A DNA stretch of 64,000 nt from Halomonas fontilapidosi (GCF_014192285.1 NZ_JACHXQ010000009.1:97158-161157), one strand, 5' to 3'; shown: positions 7,530 to 16,625, counted from the stretch's first letter. Notes: generated from the letters alone by a model not told the origin. Made by a program: numbers and translations.

Positions 7530-8732
7530 GTGACGCTCCCCGACACACTCGCCTGGCTGCCTATTGACCCGAGCTTTTCCGCGGTCAGCCTGATACTGCT
7601 GGGCGTGATCCTCGCCACGAGCATCCTCGCCGACGCGGTGGCCAGCCGAACCCGACTGCCGCGTATCTCGCTGCTGGTAATGGTGGGCGTCGGGGTGGCG
7701 GTCATCCAGCAGTGGGGCCTGGATCAACCCGGCGCCCGCCCGCTCGACGGCCTGGCCGAGCCGCTCATCCAGGTGGCCCTGGTGATGGTGGCCTTTCTGC
7801 TCGGCGGCGAGCTGACCCTGGAGCGCCTGCGCAGCACCGGGCCCCTTATCCTGATCGTCTCGCTGTCGGTGATTCTGGCCGGGGTGCTGTCCGTCGGCCT
7901 TGGTCTGCTGGCGTTGGGCTTTCCGCTGGTGGTGACGGTGTCGCTGGCCGCTATCTCGGTGGCCACCGACCCGGCGGCGGTCAGCGAAACGATCCATGAG
8001 AGCGGCGACAGTCGGCTGCGTGCTCGGCTACTGCTGGGCATCGTCGCCATCGATGACGCCTGGGGCATCCTGGCCTTCGGCCTGGCCATGGCACTGCTCG
8101 GCTGGTGGCTCTCCGGGGACGGGGGGGTGGCGCTGCTGCATGCGACCTGGGAACTGGGCGGGGCGCTACTGCTGGGCACTGCGATCGGGCTGCCGGCTGC
8201 CTGGTTGACGGGGCGCCTGCGCCCGGGAGAGCCGACCCAGGTCGAGGCCATCGCGCTGATCCTGCTGCTGGCCGGGATGTCCTCCTGGCTGGGTGTCTCG
8301 GCGCTGCTGGCCGCGATGGTCGCCGGTGTGCTGGTGGCCAATCTCTCCACCCACCATACCCGCTCCTTCAACGAGATCGAGCAGATCGAGTGGTCCTTCC
8401 TGGTGTTCTTCTTCGTGCTCTCGGGAGCCAGCGTCGATCTGCAACAGTTGGACGAGGCGCTTGGCCTGACCCTGGCCTATATCCTGCTGCGCCTGGCGGG
8501 GCGCTACCTCGGGGGTTTGCTGGGCGTGCGCCTTGCCCGGGAGCGCCAGGCCGAACTGCCGAGCAATATCGGCCTGGCGCTGACGCCCCAGGCGGGGGTC
8601 GCGATGGGCATGGCGCTGCTCGCGGCCGAACGTTTTCCCGAACACGGTCCGGTGCTGCTTGCGACAGTCGTGGCCTCTACCGTGTTCTTCGAGATCCTCG
8701 GTCCGCTGCTGGTCAAACGGGTGTTGCGCTGA
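7530..8732 (+). CDS. Cation:proton antiporter (CPA-type)
   Basis: 400 aa, about 11-12 predicted transmembrane helices of the Na+/H+ exchanger family. Diagnostic features are ATDPAAVSETIHE in mid-protein and LGIVAIDDAWGILAFGLAMA, where the Asp-Asp pair is the likely ion-binding motif. The C-terminus has LTPQAGVAMGMALL. It likely expels Na+ or K+ against protons for pH and salt homeostasis. The GTG start has GAGGAAA upstream. The antiporter at 16.9-18.1 kb is a paralogue with the same motifs in the same order. No cytoplasmic TrkA-N domain is present. Confidence 0.88.
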   Translation: MTLPDTLAWLPIDPSFSAVSLILLGVILATSILADAVASRTRLPRISLLVMVGVGVAVIQQWGLDQPGARPLDGLAEPLIQVALVMVAFLLGGELTLERLRSTGPLILIVSLSVILAGVLSVGLGLLALGFPLVVTVSLAAISVATDPAAVSETIHESGDSRLRARLLLGIVAIDDAWGILAFGLAMALLGWWLSGDGGVALLHATWELGGALLLGTAIGLPAAWLTGRLRPGEPTQVEAIALILLLAGMSSWLGVSALLAAMVAGVLVANLSTHHTRSFNEIEQIEWSFLVFFFVLSGASVDLQQLDEALGLTLAYILLRLAGRYLGGLLGVRLARERQAELPSNIGLALTPQAGVAMGMALLAAERFPEHGPVLLATVVASTVFFEILGPLLVKRVLR

Positions 8733-8787
8733 TGCCGCCGCGAGTCGTATGGCGTGAGAGGGGCAAGACGATGCGGGAGAGAAGGAC

Positions 8788-9522
8788 ATGATAATCGGAC
8801 TGCTGCAGTGTGACGACGTGGCGCCGGCGCTGCGCGGCGTCCACGGCAACTATCCCGAGATGTTCGAGGCGCTGTTTCAGCGCGTCGACCCGAGCCTGAC
8901 GTTCCGGGTCTGGCGCTGCCTGGACGGCGAGATTCCCGACGATGTCGAGGCGGTGGATGCCTGGCTGACCACGGGCTCGAAGTTCGGGGTCAATGACGAC
9001 CTGCCCTGGATCGCCGAGCTCGAGGCCTTCGTGCGTACCCTCTGGGCGGCGGGCAAGCCGCTGGTCGGCATCTGCTTCGGCCATCAGCTGATGGCCAGGG
9101 CGCTGGGTGGCGAGGTGGCGAAGAGCGACAAGGGCTGGGGCGTGGGCCTGTCGTTCAACCGGGTCACCGAGCGGGCCGACTGGATGACACCCTGGCAGGC
9201 CGGGCTCGACCTGGTGGTGAGCCACCAGGATCAGGTGGAACGGCTGCCGGAGGGCGCCCGTGTGCTGGGTGGCAGCGACTTCTGCCCCACCTATCTGATG
9301 CAGGTCGGTGAGCACTTTCTGGGCGTGCAGGGGCATCCGGAGTTCACCCGGGGCTACTCCCGGGACCTGATGGCGCTGCGGGCTGACCTGGTCGGCGAAC
9401 ATCGGGTTCGCGAGGGGGCGGCGTCGCTCTCGGCGCCGGTAGATGACACCCTGATGGCCCGCTGGATTCTGGCCTTCATGCGCCAGGCCATCGAGAAACG
9501 CGAGAACGACGCTCGAGCCTGA
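8788..9522 (+). CDS. Class I glutamine amidotransferase-like protein
   Basis: 244 aa GMP-synthase-type GATase domain. The nucleophile lies in GICFGHQLMARAL (Cys96), and the triad is completed by GHPEF (His183, Glu185). Stand-alone proteins of this type hydrolyse glutamine or glutamyl amides; some bacterial members act on gamma-glutamyl compounds. The true substrate is unknown. It begins 55 bp after the antiporter and is followed by a strong hairpin, so it may be its own unit or the end of a short operon. All catalytic residues are present, so it should be active. Confidence 0.85.
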   Translation: MIIGLLQCDDVAPALRGVHGNYPEMFEALFQRVDPSLTFRVWRCLDGEIPDDVEAVDAWLTTGSKFGVNDDLPWIAELEAFVRTLWAAGKPLVGICFGHQLMARALGGEVAKSDKGWGVGLSFNRVTERADWMTPWQAGLDLVVSHQDQVERLPEGARVLGGSDFCPTYLMQVGEHFLGVQGHPEFTRGYSRDLMALRADLVGEHRVREGAASLSAPVDDTLMARWILAFMRQAIEKRENDARA

Positions 9523-9547
9523 TCATGAGGGCGCGAGCAGAACGCAT

Positions 9548-9571
9548 GACCGGGGCCCTCGGGCCCCGGTC
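9548..9571. terminator. bidirectional hairpin terminator
   Basis: GACCGGGGCC-CTCG-GGCCCCGGTC, a 10-bp GC-rich stem between the convergent amidotransferase and ABC binding-protein genes. Confidence 0.65.
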
Positions 9572-9598
9572 GGATCGGCTTGCCGCTTGCTGCTGGGT

Positions 9599-10369
9599 TT
9601 ACTCCTCGCCGAAGTACCTGGCGTGGATCTCGTCGTAGGTGCCGTTCTCCTGCAGGGTCGCGAGCGCCTCGTTGAAGGCTTCGGCCAGTTCCTGATCGCG
9701 CTGGCGGAAGGCGATGCCAAAGCCTTCGCCGAAGTACTCCTTGGGCTCGGTAATCTTCTCGCCGACCACCTTGTAGTCACCCGCCTCGCTCTCCAGAAGG
9801 GTAGACTTGCCGATCGGGAAGTCGAGGAACGCCGCGTCGAGGCGGCCCGAATCCATGTCCAGCACCATGTCGTCGGCGGTGGCGTAGCGGTTGACGTCGG
9901 CCACGTCGCCGTACATGTCGGTCACGTAGTTATCCTGCAGGGTGCCGCGCTGGACGCCGAGGGTGAGGCCTTCGAGGGTCTCCTCGGACGGGGTGCCGAT
10001 CTCGACGTCTGTCGGGGCGAACCAGGCCGACGGCGGGGTGATGTAGGGATCGGAGAACAGCACTTGCTCACGACGCTGCTCGTTGATGGTCATCGAGGAC
10101 ATGATGGCGTCGTACTTGCGCGCCTGGAGGCCGGGGATGATGCCGTCCCAGCCCTGCACGACCCACTCGCAGTCGATGCCGATCTCGGCGCACAGGGCGT
10201 TGCCCAGGTCGATGTCGAACCCGGTCAGCTCGCCCTCGGGGGTGCGGTACTCCATGGGCTCGTAGGGCACATCGACGCCGATGCGGATGTCGCGGACCTC
10301 GGCACTGGCGCTGCCGGCAACCAGGGCGGCGCCGACCACGCCGAGACTCAGGATCTTGTTTATTTTCAT
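9599..10369 (-). CDS. Basic amino acid ABC transporter substrate-binding protein
   Basis: 256 aa family 3 periplasmic binding protein of the HisJ/ArgT/AotJ type. The signal peptide runs to about residue 23 (GAALVAGSASA|EV). It shows the ligand-domain features IRIGVDVPYEPMEYRTPEG, LCAEIGIDCEWVVQGWDGII and MDSGRLDAAFLDFP. GGAAGA precedes the ATG. It is the last of four co-oriented transporter genes (ATPase, permease, permease, binding protein) and is separated from the permease by 146 bp. That spacing may allow extra independent expression, as is common for binding proteins. Arginine, lysine, ornithine or histidine is the likely ligand, consistent with astE upstream. Confidence 0.93.
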   Translation of the reverse strand: MKINKILSLGVVGAALVAGSASAEVRDIRIGVDVPYEPMEYRTPEGELTGFDIDLGNALCAEIGIDCEWVVQGWDGIIPGLQARKYDAIMSSMTINEQRREQVLFSDPYITPPSAWFAPTDVEIGTPSEETLEGLTLGVQRGTLQDNYVTDMYGDVADVNRYATADDMVLDMDSGRLDAAFLDFPIGKSTLLESEAGDYKVVGEKITEPKEYFGEGFGIAFRQRDQELAEAFNEALATLQENGTYDEIHARYFGEE

Positions 10370-10515
10370 GGGTGTCTTCCCGTGTTGTTGGTGGTTTCAC
10401 CTTGTGGGTGATGACGTGACCACGATAGCGGATGCCCGGGTCGGTCGAAAGGGGGAACCGGTCGCTTTCAAACGCCGGTTCCCAACGCTTGTTTTACGCT
10501 TGTCGTCGTCACCTG

Positions 10516-11247
10516 TCAGCCGCTGGCGGGCTTGAGGTGTGCCAGCAGGCGCCGCTCCAGGTAGCGGAACAGGTAGAGGATCGCGAAGGTCAGGCAGAGA
10601 TAGATGGCCGCGACGAACAGGAAGGCCTCGAAGGGCGCATAGAACCGTGCATAGACGAAGCGGGCCGCCCCGGTCAGGTCCATGATGGTGACCACGCTGG
10701 CAATGGCACTGGCATGGAGCATGAAGATCACCTCGTTGCCATAGGCCGGCAGGGCGCGTCGGAAGGCGCTGGGCAGCACGATGCGGCGCAGCATCAGCCC
10801 CCGGGACATGCCGTAGGCCCGTGCTGCCTCGATCTCGCCGCGCGCGGTGGACTTGATGGCGCCGCGAAATATCTCGGTGGTGTAGGCCGCGGTATTGAGG
10901 GTGAAGGCGATCAGCGCCGGGACGAACGGCTTCTCGAGGATCACCCACAGCCAGGTCTCCTGGATGCCGTCGACGAACACCACGCCATAGTAGATCAGGT
11001 AGAGCTGCACCAGCAGCGGCGTGCCGCGGAACACATAGCAATAGAGGAAGATCGGCAGGCTGATCCAGCGATAGCGCGAGCCGCGGCCGATGGCCAGCGG
11101 CACCGCCAGTACCAGGCCGATGATCAGCGACAGGAACACCAGCTGCACGGTGGTGACCAGGCCCTCGCCGTAGTAGCCGAGGGTCTGCAGGGTGAAGATG
11201 CTGTTGTCGGCGAGCTGGGCCTCCAGCCAGGTCATCAGGGCGTCCAT
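10516..11247 (-). CDS. Basic amino acid ABC transporter permease (HisM-like)
   Basis: 243 aa inner-membrane permease of the polar amino acid HisMQ family. About five transmembrane helices are visible, and the EAA-loop motif EAARAYGMSRGLMLRRI contacts the ATPase. The ATG overlaps the stop of the preceding permease by one base (TGATG), so the two permeases are translationally coupled and likely form a heterodimer. It pairs with the 11.2-11.95 kb permease, the ATPase upstream and the binding protein downstream. Substrate by context: arginine/lysine/ornithine/histidine. Confidence 0.93.
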   Translation of the reverse strand: MDALMTWLEAQLADNSIFTLQTLGYYGEGLVTTVQLVFLSLIIGLVLAVPLAIGRGSRYRWISLPIFLYCYVFRGTPLLVQLYLIYYGVVFVDGIQETWLWVILEKPFVPALIAFTLNTAAYTTEIFRGAIKSTARGEIEAARAYGMSRGLMLRRIVLPSAFRRALPAYGNEVIFMLHASAIASVVTIMDLTGAARFVYARFYAPFEAFLFVAAIYLCLTFAILYLFRYLERRLLAHLKPASG

Positions 11248-11951
11248 CAGTCTGCCTCCCGGAAGCCGACGTCATAGCGTTTCTGCAGTCGCGCGAAGCC
11301 CCACTCGGAGACCGTGGCGATCAGCAGGTAGATAACGGCGACGATGATCATGAAGGTGAACGGCTCGCGGGTGGCCTTGGAGGCCTCGGCGGCCACGCGA
11401 ACCATGTCGGTCAGGCCGATCACCGAGACCAGCGCGGTGGTCTTGAGCAGTACCATCCAGTTGTTGGAGAGACCCGGGATGGCGTGGCGCATCATCTGGG
11501 GAAAGCGGATACGCCGGAACAGCAGCCAATGGCTCATGCCGTAGGCGCGCCCGGCCTCGATCTGGCCGCTATCCACCGCCAGGAAGGCGCCGCGGAAGGT
11601 CTCGCCCATGTAGGCGCCGAAGATCAGCCCGATGGTGACCACCCCGGCGACGAACTCGTTGACGTTGATGAAGACGTCCCAGCCGAAGCGTTCGTAGAGC
11701 TGGTCGGTGATCATGTTGATGCCGATCTGGCCGCCGAAGAACAGCAGCATCATCAGCACCAGATCGGGTACGCCGCGAATGACGGTGGTATAGAGGGTGC
11801 CGATGCGGTGGGCCAGCCAGCTTCGCGACATCTTGGCGGTGGCGGTCAGCAGGCCCAGCACGATGGCCAGGATCAGCGAGAGCACTGCCAGCTCGATGGT
11901 GATCAGCGCGCCTTCGGCGAGACGCGGGCCGTAGCCGTGAAGGTCGATCAT
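11247..11951 (-). CDS. Basic amino acid ABC transporter permease (HisQ-like)
   Basis: 234 aa inner-membrane permease, first of a coupled pair. About five transmembrane segments are seen, starting with ALITIELAVLSLILAIVLGL. The EAA-type loop is EAGRAYGMSHWLLFRRIRFP, and the motif VRGVPDLVLMMLLFFGG is typical of HisQ/ArtQ proteins. It starts 24 bp after the ATPase gene with a purine-rich ribosome site (GAGGAGACTCCC). It should form the membrane channel together with the downstream HisM-like protein. Confidence 0.93.
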   Translation of the reverse strand: MIDLHGYGPRLAEGALITIELAVLSLILAIVLGLLTATAKMSRSWLAHRIGTLYTTVIRGVPDLVLMMLLFFGGQIGINMITDQLYERFGWDVFINVNEFVAGVVTIGLIFGAYMGETFRGAFLAVDSGQIEAGRAYGMSHWLLFRRIRFPQMMRHAIPGLSNNWMVLLKTTALVSVIGLTDMVRVAAEASKATREPFTFMIIVAVIYLLIATVSEWGFARLQKRYDVGFREAD

Positions 11952-11975
11952 GGGAGTCTCCTCGTCCGGGTCGCC

Positions 11976-12746
11976 TCAGTGCTTGGGCGCCAGGAACTGC
12001 TTGAGTCGCTCGGAGCGCGGGTTGCCCAGCACTTCCTGCGGCGGGCCGGCCTCCTCGACCCGCCCCTGGTGGAGGTAGATCACCTCGGTGGAGACATCGC
12101 GGGCGAAGGCCATCTCGTGGGTGACCACGATCATGGTGCGACCCTCGTCGGCGAGGTCGCGCATCACCTTCAGCACATCGCCGACCAGCTCCGGGTCCAG
12201 CGCCGAGGTTGGCTCGTCGAAGAGCATGACCTCGGGGTCCATCGCCAGCGCCCTGGCGATGGCCCCGCGCTGCTGCTGGCCGCCGGACATCTGGGCCGGG
12301 TAGTAGTCGGCGCGCTCAGCCAGTCCGACCCGCTCGAGCAGCTGTCGGGCATGGGCGATGGCCTCCTTCTTGGGCTTGCCGAGCACGTGTATCGGCGCCT
12401 CGATGACGTTCTCGAGCAGCGTCATGTGGGCCCACAGGTTGAAGCTCTGGAAGACCATCGAGAGCCTGGCGCGCATGCGTACCACCTGCTTCCAGTCGGC
12501 GGGCTCACGGCCGTGCTTGGTCTCCTTGAAGCGGATCTCCTCGCCATGGACGAACAGGTCACCTTCATCGGGTTGCTCGAGGAGGTTCATGCAGCGCAGG
12601 AATGTGCTCTTGCCGGAGCCGGAGGCGCCGATCAGGGTGATCACATCGCCCTTGTGAGCCTTCAGGGAGAGGCCCTTGAGGACCTCGGCGTCGCCAAAGC
12701 GCTTGGTAATGTTGCGCACTTCCAGCGGAATCGGGGTATCGGCCAT
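11976..12746 (-). CDS. Basic amino acid ABC transporter ATP-binding protein (HisP-like)
   Basis: 256 aa ATPase subunit. Motifs in order: Walker A GASGSGKST (about 36-44), Q-loop VFQSFNLW, signature MSGGQQQR, Walker B VMLFDEPTSALD, and H-loop VTHEM. It is the first of the four transporter genes. Length and sequence fit HisP/AotP. The gene follows astE on the same strand after 208 bp, which contains a small open frame with a good ribosome site. Together with astE and DUF1338 it suggests linked uptake and breakdown of arginine/lysine. Confidence 0.95.
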   Translation of the reverse strand: MADTPIPLEVRNITKRFGDAEVLKGLSLKAHKGDVITLIGASGSGKSTFLRCMNLLEQPDEGDLFVHGEEIRFKETKHGREPADWKQVVRMRARLSMVFQSFNLWAHMTLLENVIEAPIHVLGKPKKEAIAHARQLLERVGLAERADYYPAQMSGGQQQRGAIARALAMDPEVMLFDEPTSALDPELVGDVLKVMRDLADEGRTMIVVTHEMAFARDVSTEVIYLHQGRVEEAGPPQEVLGNPRSERLKQFLAPKH

Positions 12747-12820
12747 GGAACAGGCTCCAGATCGTGGGCGGTCCGCCGCATCGCGGGTCGGCCGCTGCGG
12801 GCCGGGAAAAGAGGGCGATT

Positions 12821-12904
12821 CTAACAGGCCGGTGGCGTTCCGGAAGGGGACCGCGGCGCGTCGGGTATTCTACCGCTATCGGGAAGGGCGATGGCATGGG
12901 TCAT
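12821..12904 (-). CDS. possible 27-aa small ORF between astE and the ABC transporter
   Basis: The minus strand reads CCAGGAGATTCCCC then ATG at 12904. A 27-codon frame follows (MTHAIALPDSGRIPDAPRSP...) to TAG. The ribosome site is among the best in the region, but the peptide matches nothing I know and holds only two arginines. It could be a leader peptide for the hisP-like gene 74 bp downstream, or fortuitous. Its expression is unproven. Confidence 0.25.
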   Translation of the reverse strand: MTHAIALPDSGRIPDAPRSPSGTPPAC

Positions 12905-12954
12905 GGGGAATCTCCTGGCAATTGTTGTTGTGGGATGCCGGGGGCAGCGGGGCA

Positions 12955-13941
12955 TCACGCCGGCGGCGGGCTGGGTGCCACCAGCAGTGCCGCCCGCGCG
13001 CCGACCTCGACGTCGGCATTGGGGAAGACCACCGACAGCGGGGTCTCACCGACGCGAGTCTCACCGCCGATGGCATCTTCCGCCAGCCGGGTGCCCGGCG
13101 GGAACTCGGTGAAGTTGGGGGTATCGTCGGGAAAGCAGAGCCGGAAGGCCTCGCTGTGGCGCAGCAGTTCGTGTTCGGCGCGGAAGAAGGCCATGCTGCC
13201 GGCGTCGCCGGCAGCCGGCTCACGACCCTCGACCAGCGCCTCGAGCAGCCGTCCCATGGGAGCCAGCGGGGCGAGTTCGTTGTGGCCGAATGGCAGGGCA
13301 CGACCCAGTTCCAGGGTGAAGGATGCCGCGCCGTGATAGTGCTTCGCGTAGTGCGAGAAGGTCCAGCTGTGGCGGTGCTGGTGCAGCACGGCCTGGATGC
13401 CGGCGGCGGCCAGCCAGCGCCACTGCTCGGCAGGCGTCGGGGCCGTGCCGAAGGGCTCGACCACGAAGCGCGGGAAGCGGCTGTCGCGGATCGCCGTGTG
13501 CAGATCATAGTGCAGGCGCTCCCGGTCGACGTGACGGCCATAGAAGGCGTCTACCTCGGCCATCAGCGCCCTTGCGCGGTCGGGTTCGGCACCCGTCTCC
13601 GCGAGGTCGCGGCGGAACAGTCGGTTGAGGTTGGTGGTGACATAGCGCTGGCCACGCCGGATCGCCTCGGGGTTGCCCAGGATCACCAGCAGCGGCGCCC
13701 CCAGACGCACTAGGCCGGCTTCCAGGCGAGCAAGAACCTCGCCGAGCAGCTCCATCGGAGCCGTCTCGTTGCCGTGAATGCCGACCGAGAGCACACAGGC
13801 TTTGGCGCCTGCCGAGGCGGCGTCCGGCACGAGTTCGAGCACTCCCGGGGCCAGCAGACGGAAATCCCCCCCGGCGACCCTGCCGCCGGTGCGGGAGGGG
13901 GTGCGTCCTTCCAGGCCCTGGTCGAGCCACTCAGCCAGCAT
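12955..13941 (-). CDS. astE: Succinylglutamate desuccinylase / aspartoacylase family
   Basis: 328 aa zinc hydrolase that splits N-succinylglutamate into succinate and glutamate, the last step of the AST arginine pathway. The ATG at 13941 gives MLAEWLDQGLEG; upstream in-frame codons give only low-complexity shadow sequence. Zinc ligands fall in VGIHGNETAPMELL (His56, Glu59) and YDLHTAIRDSRFP. The C-terminal beta domain includes FPNADVEVGARAALLV. The start overlaps the end of the DUF1338 gene by 11 bp, so translation is coupled. The other ast genes are not in the window. Confidence 0.9.
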   Translation of the reverse strand: MLAEWLDQGLEGRTPSRTGGRVAGGDFRLLAPGVLELVPDAASAGAKACVLSVGIHGNETAPMELLGEVLARLEAGLVRLGAPLLVILGNPEAIRRGQRYVTTNLNRLFRRDLAETGAEPDRARALMAEVDAFYGRHVDRERLHYDLHTAIRDSRFPRFVVEPFGTAPTPAEQWRWLAAAGIQAVLHQHRHSWTFSHYAKHYHGAASFTLELGRALPFGHNELAPLAPMGRLLEALVEGREPAAGDAGSMAFFRAEHELLRHSEAFRLCFPDDTPNFTEFPPGTRLAEDAIGGETRVGETPLSVVFPNADVEVGARAALLVAPSPPPA

Positions 13942-14758
13942 GGTCGGGGCGAGCGTCGGTGGACTCGAAGATCCGGTCGGCGCTGGCGGCGACGAAGCCT
14001 TGATAGAGCCGACCGTCGGCATCCGCATAGCGCCGGGCAAACTCGTAGTAGCAGGTGGGAATCTCCTCGACTCGGCCGCCGGAGAAGGTGAAGGGCATGC
14101 GGTCGGCGAGCGTCGAGGCCTGCTCGAGCAGCACCTCGGGAGAGCCCTTGATGCGGCCACCGGAGGCGTTGATGCCCAGTCCCAGCGATTCGACCCTGGT
14201 CAGCAGCTTCTCCAGGGTATCGTGATGGCGCAGGTGGTTGACGCTGACCGTGAAGTGGTTGGCCCGCAGCCCGATGATCGATAGCCAGGCGGCGTATTCG
14301 CTCTCTTCCGCCAGGGTCTGGTACTCCGCCCAGGTCGGCGCTTCCCACAGGCGGCCCGCCCACATCACCTCGGGTGAGGCGACTCGCGCGGGGTCGATCT
14401 GCTCGACCAGCTCGTCGATGATCCTCTGGGCACTGGCCGAGAGTTCACGGCACTTCAGCTCCGAGAGAAAGACCCTGGGCTGGTCATCCCTCGGCGGCAG
14501 GTAACCCCAGGCACGCAACTTCTTGGCCTCGAAGTCGTAGGGCTCCAGCGGCGTGTAGCCCAGTGCCAGCAAGTGAGGCTCCAGGTCGGCCAGGCGAATG
14601 GGGCCGCGGTCGAAGGTGCGAAAGGCCACATGATCGTTGACGATGGTCTCGCCATCGGCAACCAGAGCGTCATGGATGCGGCTCGCCTGGGGCGTCATGG
14701 CGGTATAGTCGTCCCACAGGCGGGCGAAGAACTGCTCGAGGCTCATCTCGGAAGGCAT
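13931..14758 (-). CDS. DUF1338 protein, 2-oxoadipate dioxygenase/decarboxylase-like
   Basis: 275 aa. DUF1338 members include HglS/YdcJ, Fe(II) enzymes turning 2-oxoadipate into D-2-hydroxyglutarate in lysine breakdown. A metal triad can be placed at NDHVAFRTFD (His43), RANHFTVSVN (His168) and CYYEFARR (Glu239), matching the His-His-Glu set of HglS. This protein is shorter than HglS-type proteins, which exceed 400 aa, so it belongs to the compact subgroup and may use another 2-oxo acid. AGGTG precedes the ATG. It is the first gene of a co-oriented run: DUF1338, astE, then ABC transporter. Confidence 0.85.
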   Translation of the reverse strand: MPSEMSLEQFFARLWDDYTAMTPQASRIHDALVADGETIVNDHVAFRTFDRGPIRLADLEPHLLALGYTPLEPYDFEAKKLRAWGYLPPRDDQPRVFLSELKCRELSASAQRIIDELVEQIDPARVASPEVMWAGRLWEAPTWAEYQTLAEESEYAAWLSIIGLRANHFTVSVNHLRHHDTLEKLLTRVESLGLGINASGGRIKGSPEVLLEQASTLADRMPFTFSGGRVEEIPTCYYEFARRYADADGRLYQGFVAASADRIFESTDARPDHAG

Positions 14759-15001
14759 AGGGGCACCTGTTGTCGATGTTGTGGTGTCGTGCTGACACCA
14801 TCCTGTTCGTCGCCGTCGGACTCAAGAGCGAGGGTCGGTCGGATGAAAGTGGCGGGGCCCAGGGTGAAACTCTGCATCGGGCCGGGCAAGAGCACCCCTC
14901 GTCGTTGCTTCCGACTGAGGCAAGGCCGTGACCTTTGCACGATGGGGCGTGGCGCCATCTCCGGCTAGAATGGCGACGCCGTCTGCCACCAGGAGAGTAC
15001 C

Positions 15002-15877
15002 GTGACCGACCATGCCCGCCACCTCGATGCCCACTATGACGCACCCGGCGTGGATTCGCCCGGCGTACAGAACGGGCTGGGCCTGCTGACGCGCCTGCGA
15101 GCGGCGTTCCGCGACGCAGGATTCGACCCCGACCACCTTACGTTGGACGAGATCGCCGGCATCGACCAGTTGCATCTGGGTGGGCGACGGGCCAGTCGCT
15201 CTCTGGCAGCCCAGGGTGAGCTCGCTCCCGGCAGCCGGGTGCTGGACGTGGGCTGCGGGACTGGCGGGGCGAGCCGGCTTCTGGCGGCAGAATTCGGCGC
15301 CGAAGTGACCGGGGTGGACATCACCGCGGCCTTCATCGAGGTTGCCGGCTGGCTGAGCCATGCGACCGGTCTCGATGACCGCACACGCTTCCTGTGCGCC
15401 GATGCGGCGCAGACGCCGCTCGCGAGCGCCACCTTCGACGCGGTGTGGTGCCAGCATGCGCTGATGAACATGCCTGATATTGCCGCGGTACTCGCCGAGT
15501 GGCGCCGGCTGCTGGTGCCGGGCGGTACGTTGCTGCTGCACGAGGTGGTGGTCGGCAGCGACACCTCGCCGCTGTGCCTGCCGGTCCCCTGGGCGCGTCG
15601 CCCCGAGACCAGTCACCTGCGCTCTCGTCAGTCCCTGGAGGCGCTGCTGGCCGAGGGAGGCTTCGCCCCGGTGGCGGTGCAGGACGTCACTGAGACGGCG
15701 CTCGCCTGGCGGCGCAAGCACAGCCAGCGGGAGGGCGATGGGGCGCCGTCGGGGCCGGCGCTGCCCGGGCCGGCGCTGATCTTCGGCGAGGTCTTCGCGA
15801 CGATGGGGCGTAACCTGCGTGACAACCTGGCCGCCGATCGGGTGCGAATCATCGAGGGCGTGTGGCGCAGCGGGTAA
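15002..15877 (+). CDS. Class I SAM-dependent methyltransferase
   Basis: 291 aa Rossmann methyltransferase: motif [16 protein letters not shown] (about residue 80), acidic post-[11 protein letters not shown], motif [16 protein letters not shown], and [12 protein letters not shown]. The segment just before motif I ([18 protein letters not shown]) resembles the DQ-H-GG signature of sarcosine/dimethylglycine and related small-molecule methyltransferases, but that is only a resemblance. The GTG start follows CAGGAGAGTACC. The gene stands alone, divergent from the DUF1338 operon and 121 bp before wrbA. The substrate is unassigned. Confidence 0.8.
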   Translation: MTDHARHLDAHYDAPGVDSPGVQNGLGLLTRLRAAFRDAGFDPDHLTLDEIAGIDQLHLGGRRASRSLAAQGELAPGSRVLDVGCGTGGASRLLAAEFGAEVTGVDITAAFIEVAGWLSHATGLDDRTRFLCADAAQTPLASATFDAVWCQHALMNMPDIAAVLAEWRRLLVPGGTLLLHEVVVGSDTSPLCLPVPWARRPETSHLRSRQSLEALLAEGGFAPVAVQDVTETALAWRRKHSQREGDGAPSGPALPGPALIFGEVFATMGRNLRDNLAADRVRIIEGVWRSG

Positions 15878-15998
15878 TGATTCGCTCATGTCGACTGTTG
15901 GCATCGATTTTCTTCGCTTCCTTTCGCCCTGTTCGTTCCTAGACTGGTCTTGTTTCGAGGAACGTCTTCGAAGAACACCGACGACAGGAGATAAGCGA

Positions 15999-16595
15999 AT
16001 GACCAGGATGCTGGTGCTCTACCACTCCATGTACGGCCACATCGATACCCTGGCCCACACCGTGGCCGAGGGGGCAAAGGGAGTCGATGGCGTCGAGGTC
16101 ACCGTCAAGCGGGTGCCCGAGACCATGGACGCCGAGGCCTTCGCCAAGGCCGGCGGCCAGTCCTTCGATACCCCCGAGGCGAGCCCCGCGGAACTGGCCG
16201 ACTTCGATGCCGTGATCTTCGGCAGTCCGACCCGCTTCGGCAACATGTCCGCCCAGATGCGCACCTTCCTCGACCAGACCGGCGGCCTCTGGGCAGGCGG
16301 CAAGCTGCGCGGCAAGGTAGCGAGCGTCTTTACCTCCACCGGCACCGGCGGCGGCCAGGAGACTACCATCACCTCCTTCTGGCACACCCTGGCGCACCAC
16401 GGCATGGTGATCGTGCCGCTGGGCTACGGCATCGGCGAGCAGTACGTCTTCGACCAGGCCGGTGGTGGCAACCCCTACGGCGCCTCAACCATCGCCGGTG
16501 GCGACGGCTCTCGCCAGCCCGACGAGCGTGAGCTCAAGATCGCCCGCTTCCAGGGCGAGCACGTCGCGCGCATCGCCGCGAAGCTGGCCGGCTGA
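15999..16595 (+). CDS. wrbA: NAD(P)H:quinone oxidoreductase, WrbA type
   Basis: 198 aa flavodoxin-like FMN protein reducing quinones by two electrons, protective against oxidative stress. Family features: [15 protein letters not shown] (FMN phosphate loop), [31 protein letters not shown] and [12 protein letters not shown]. The ATG at 15999 is preceded by CAGGAGATAAGCGA. An upstream in-frame start at 15819 only extends into the previous gene. Length equals typical WrbA. A strong intrinsic terminator follows after 30 bp. Confidence 0.95.
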   Translation: MTRMLVLYHSMYGHIDTLAHTVAEGAKGVDGVEVTVKRVPETMDAEAFAKAGGQSFDTPEASPAELADFDAVIFGSPTRFGNMSAQMRTFLDQTGGLWAGGKLRGKVASVFTSTGTGGGQETTITSFWHTLAHHGMVIVPLGYGIGEQYVFDQAGGGNPYGASTIAGGDGSRQPDERELKIARFQGEHVARIAAKLAG

Positions 16596-16625
16596 CGCCG
16601 ACCCGCAGTGCAGCCAAGACGCCAG

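Noticed and set aside
10370..10515. Possible attenuator hairpin (TCACC-TTGT-GGGTGA) in the permease/binding-protein gap
   Set aside because: Stem of only about 5 bp and no U-run; not distinguishable from chance.
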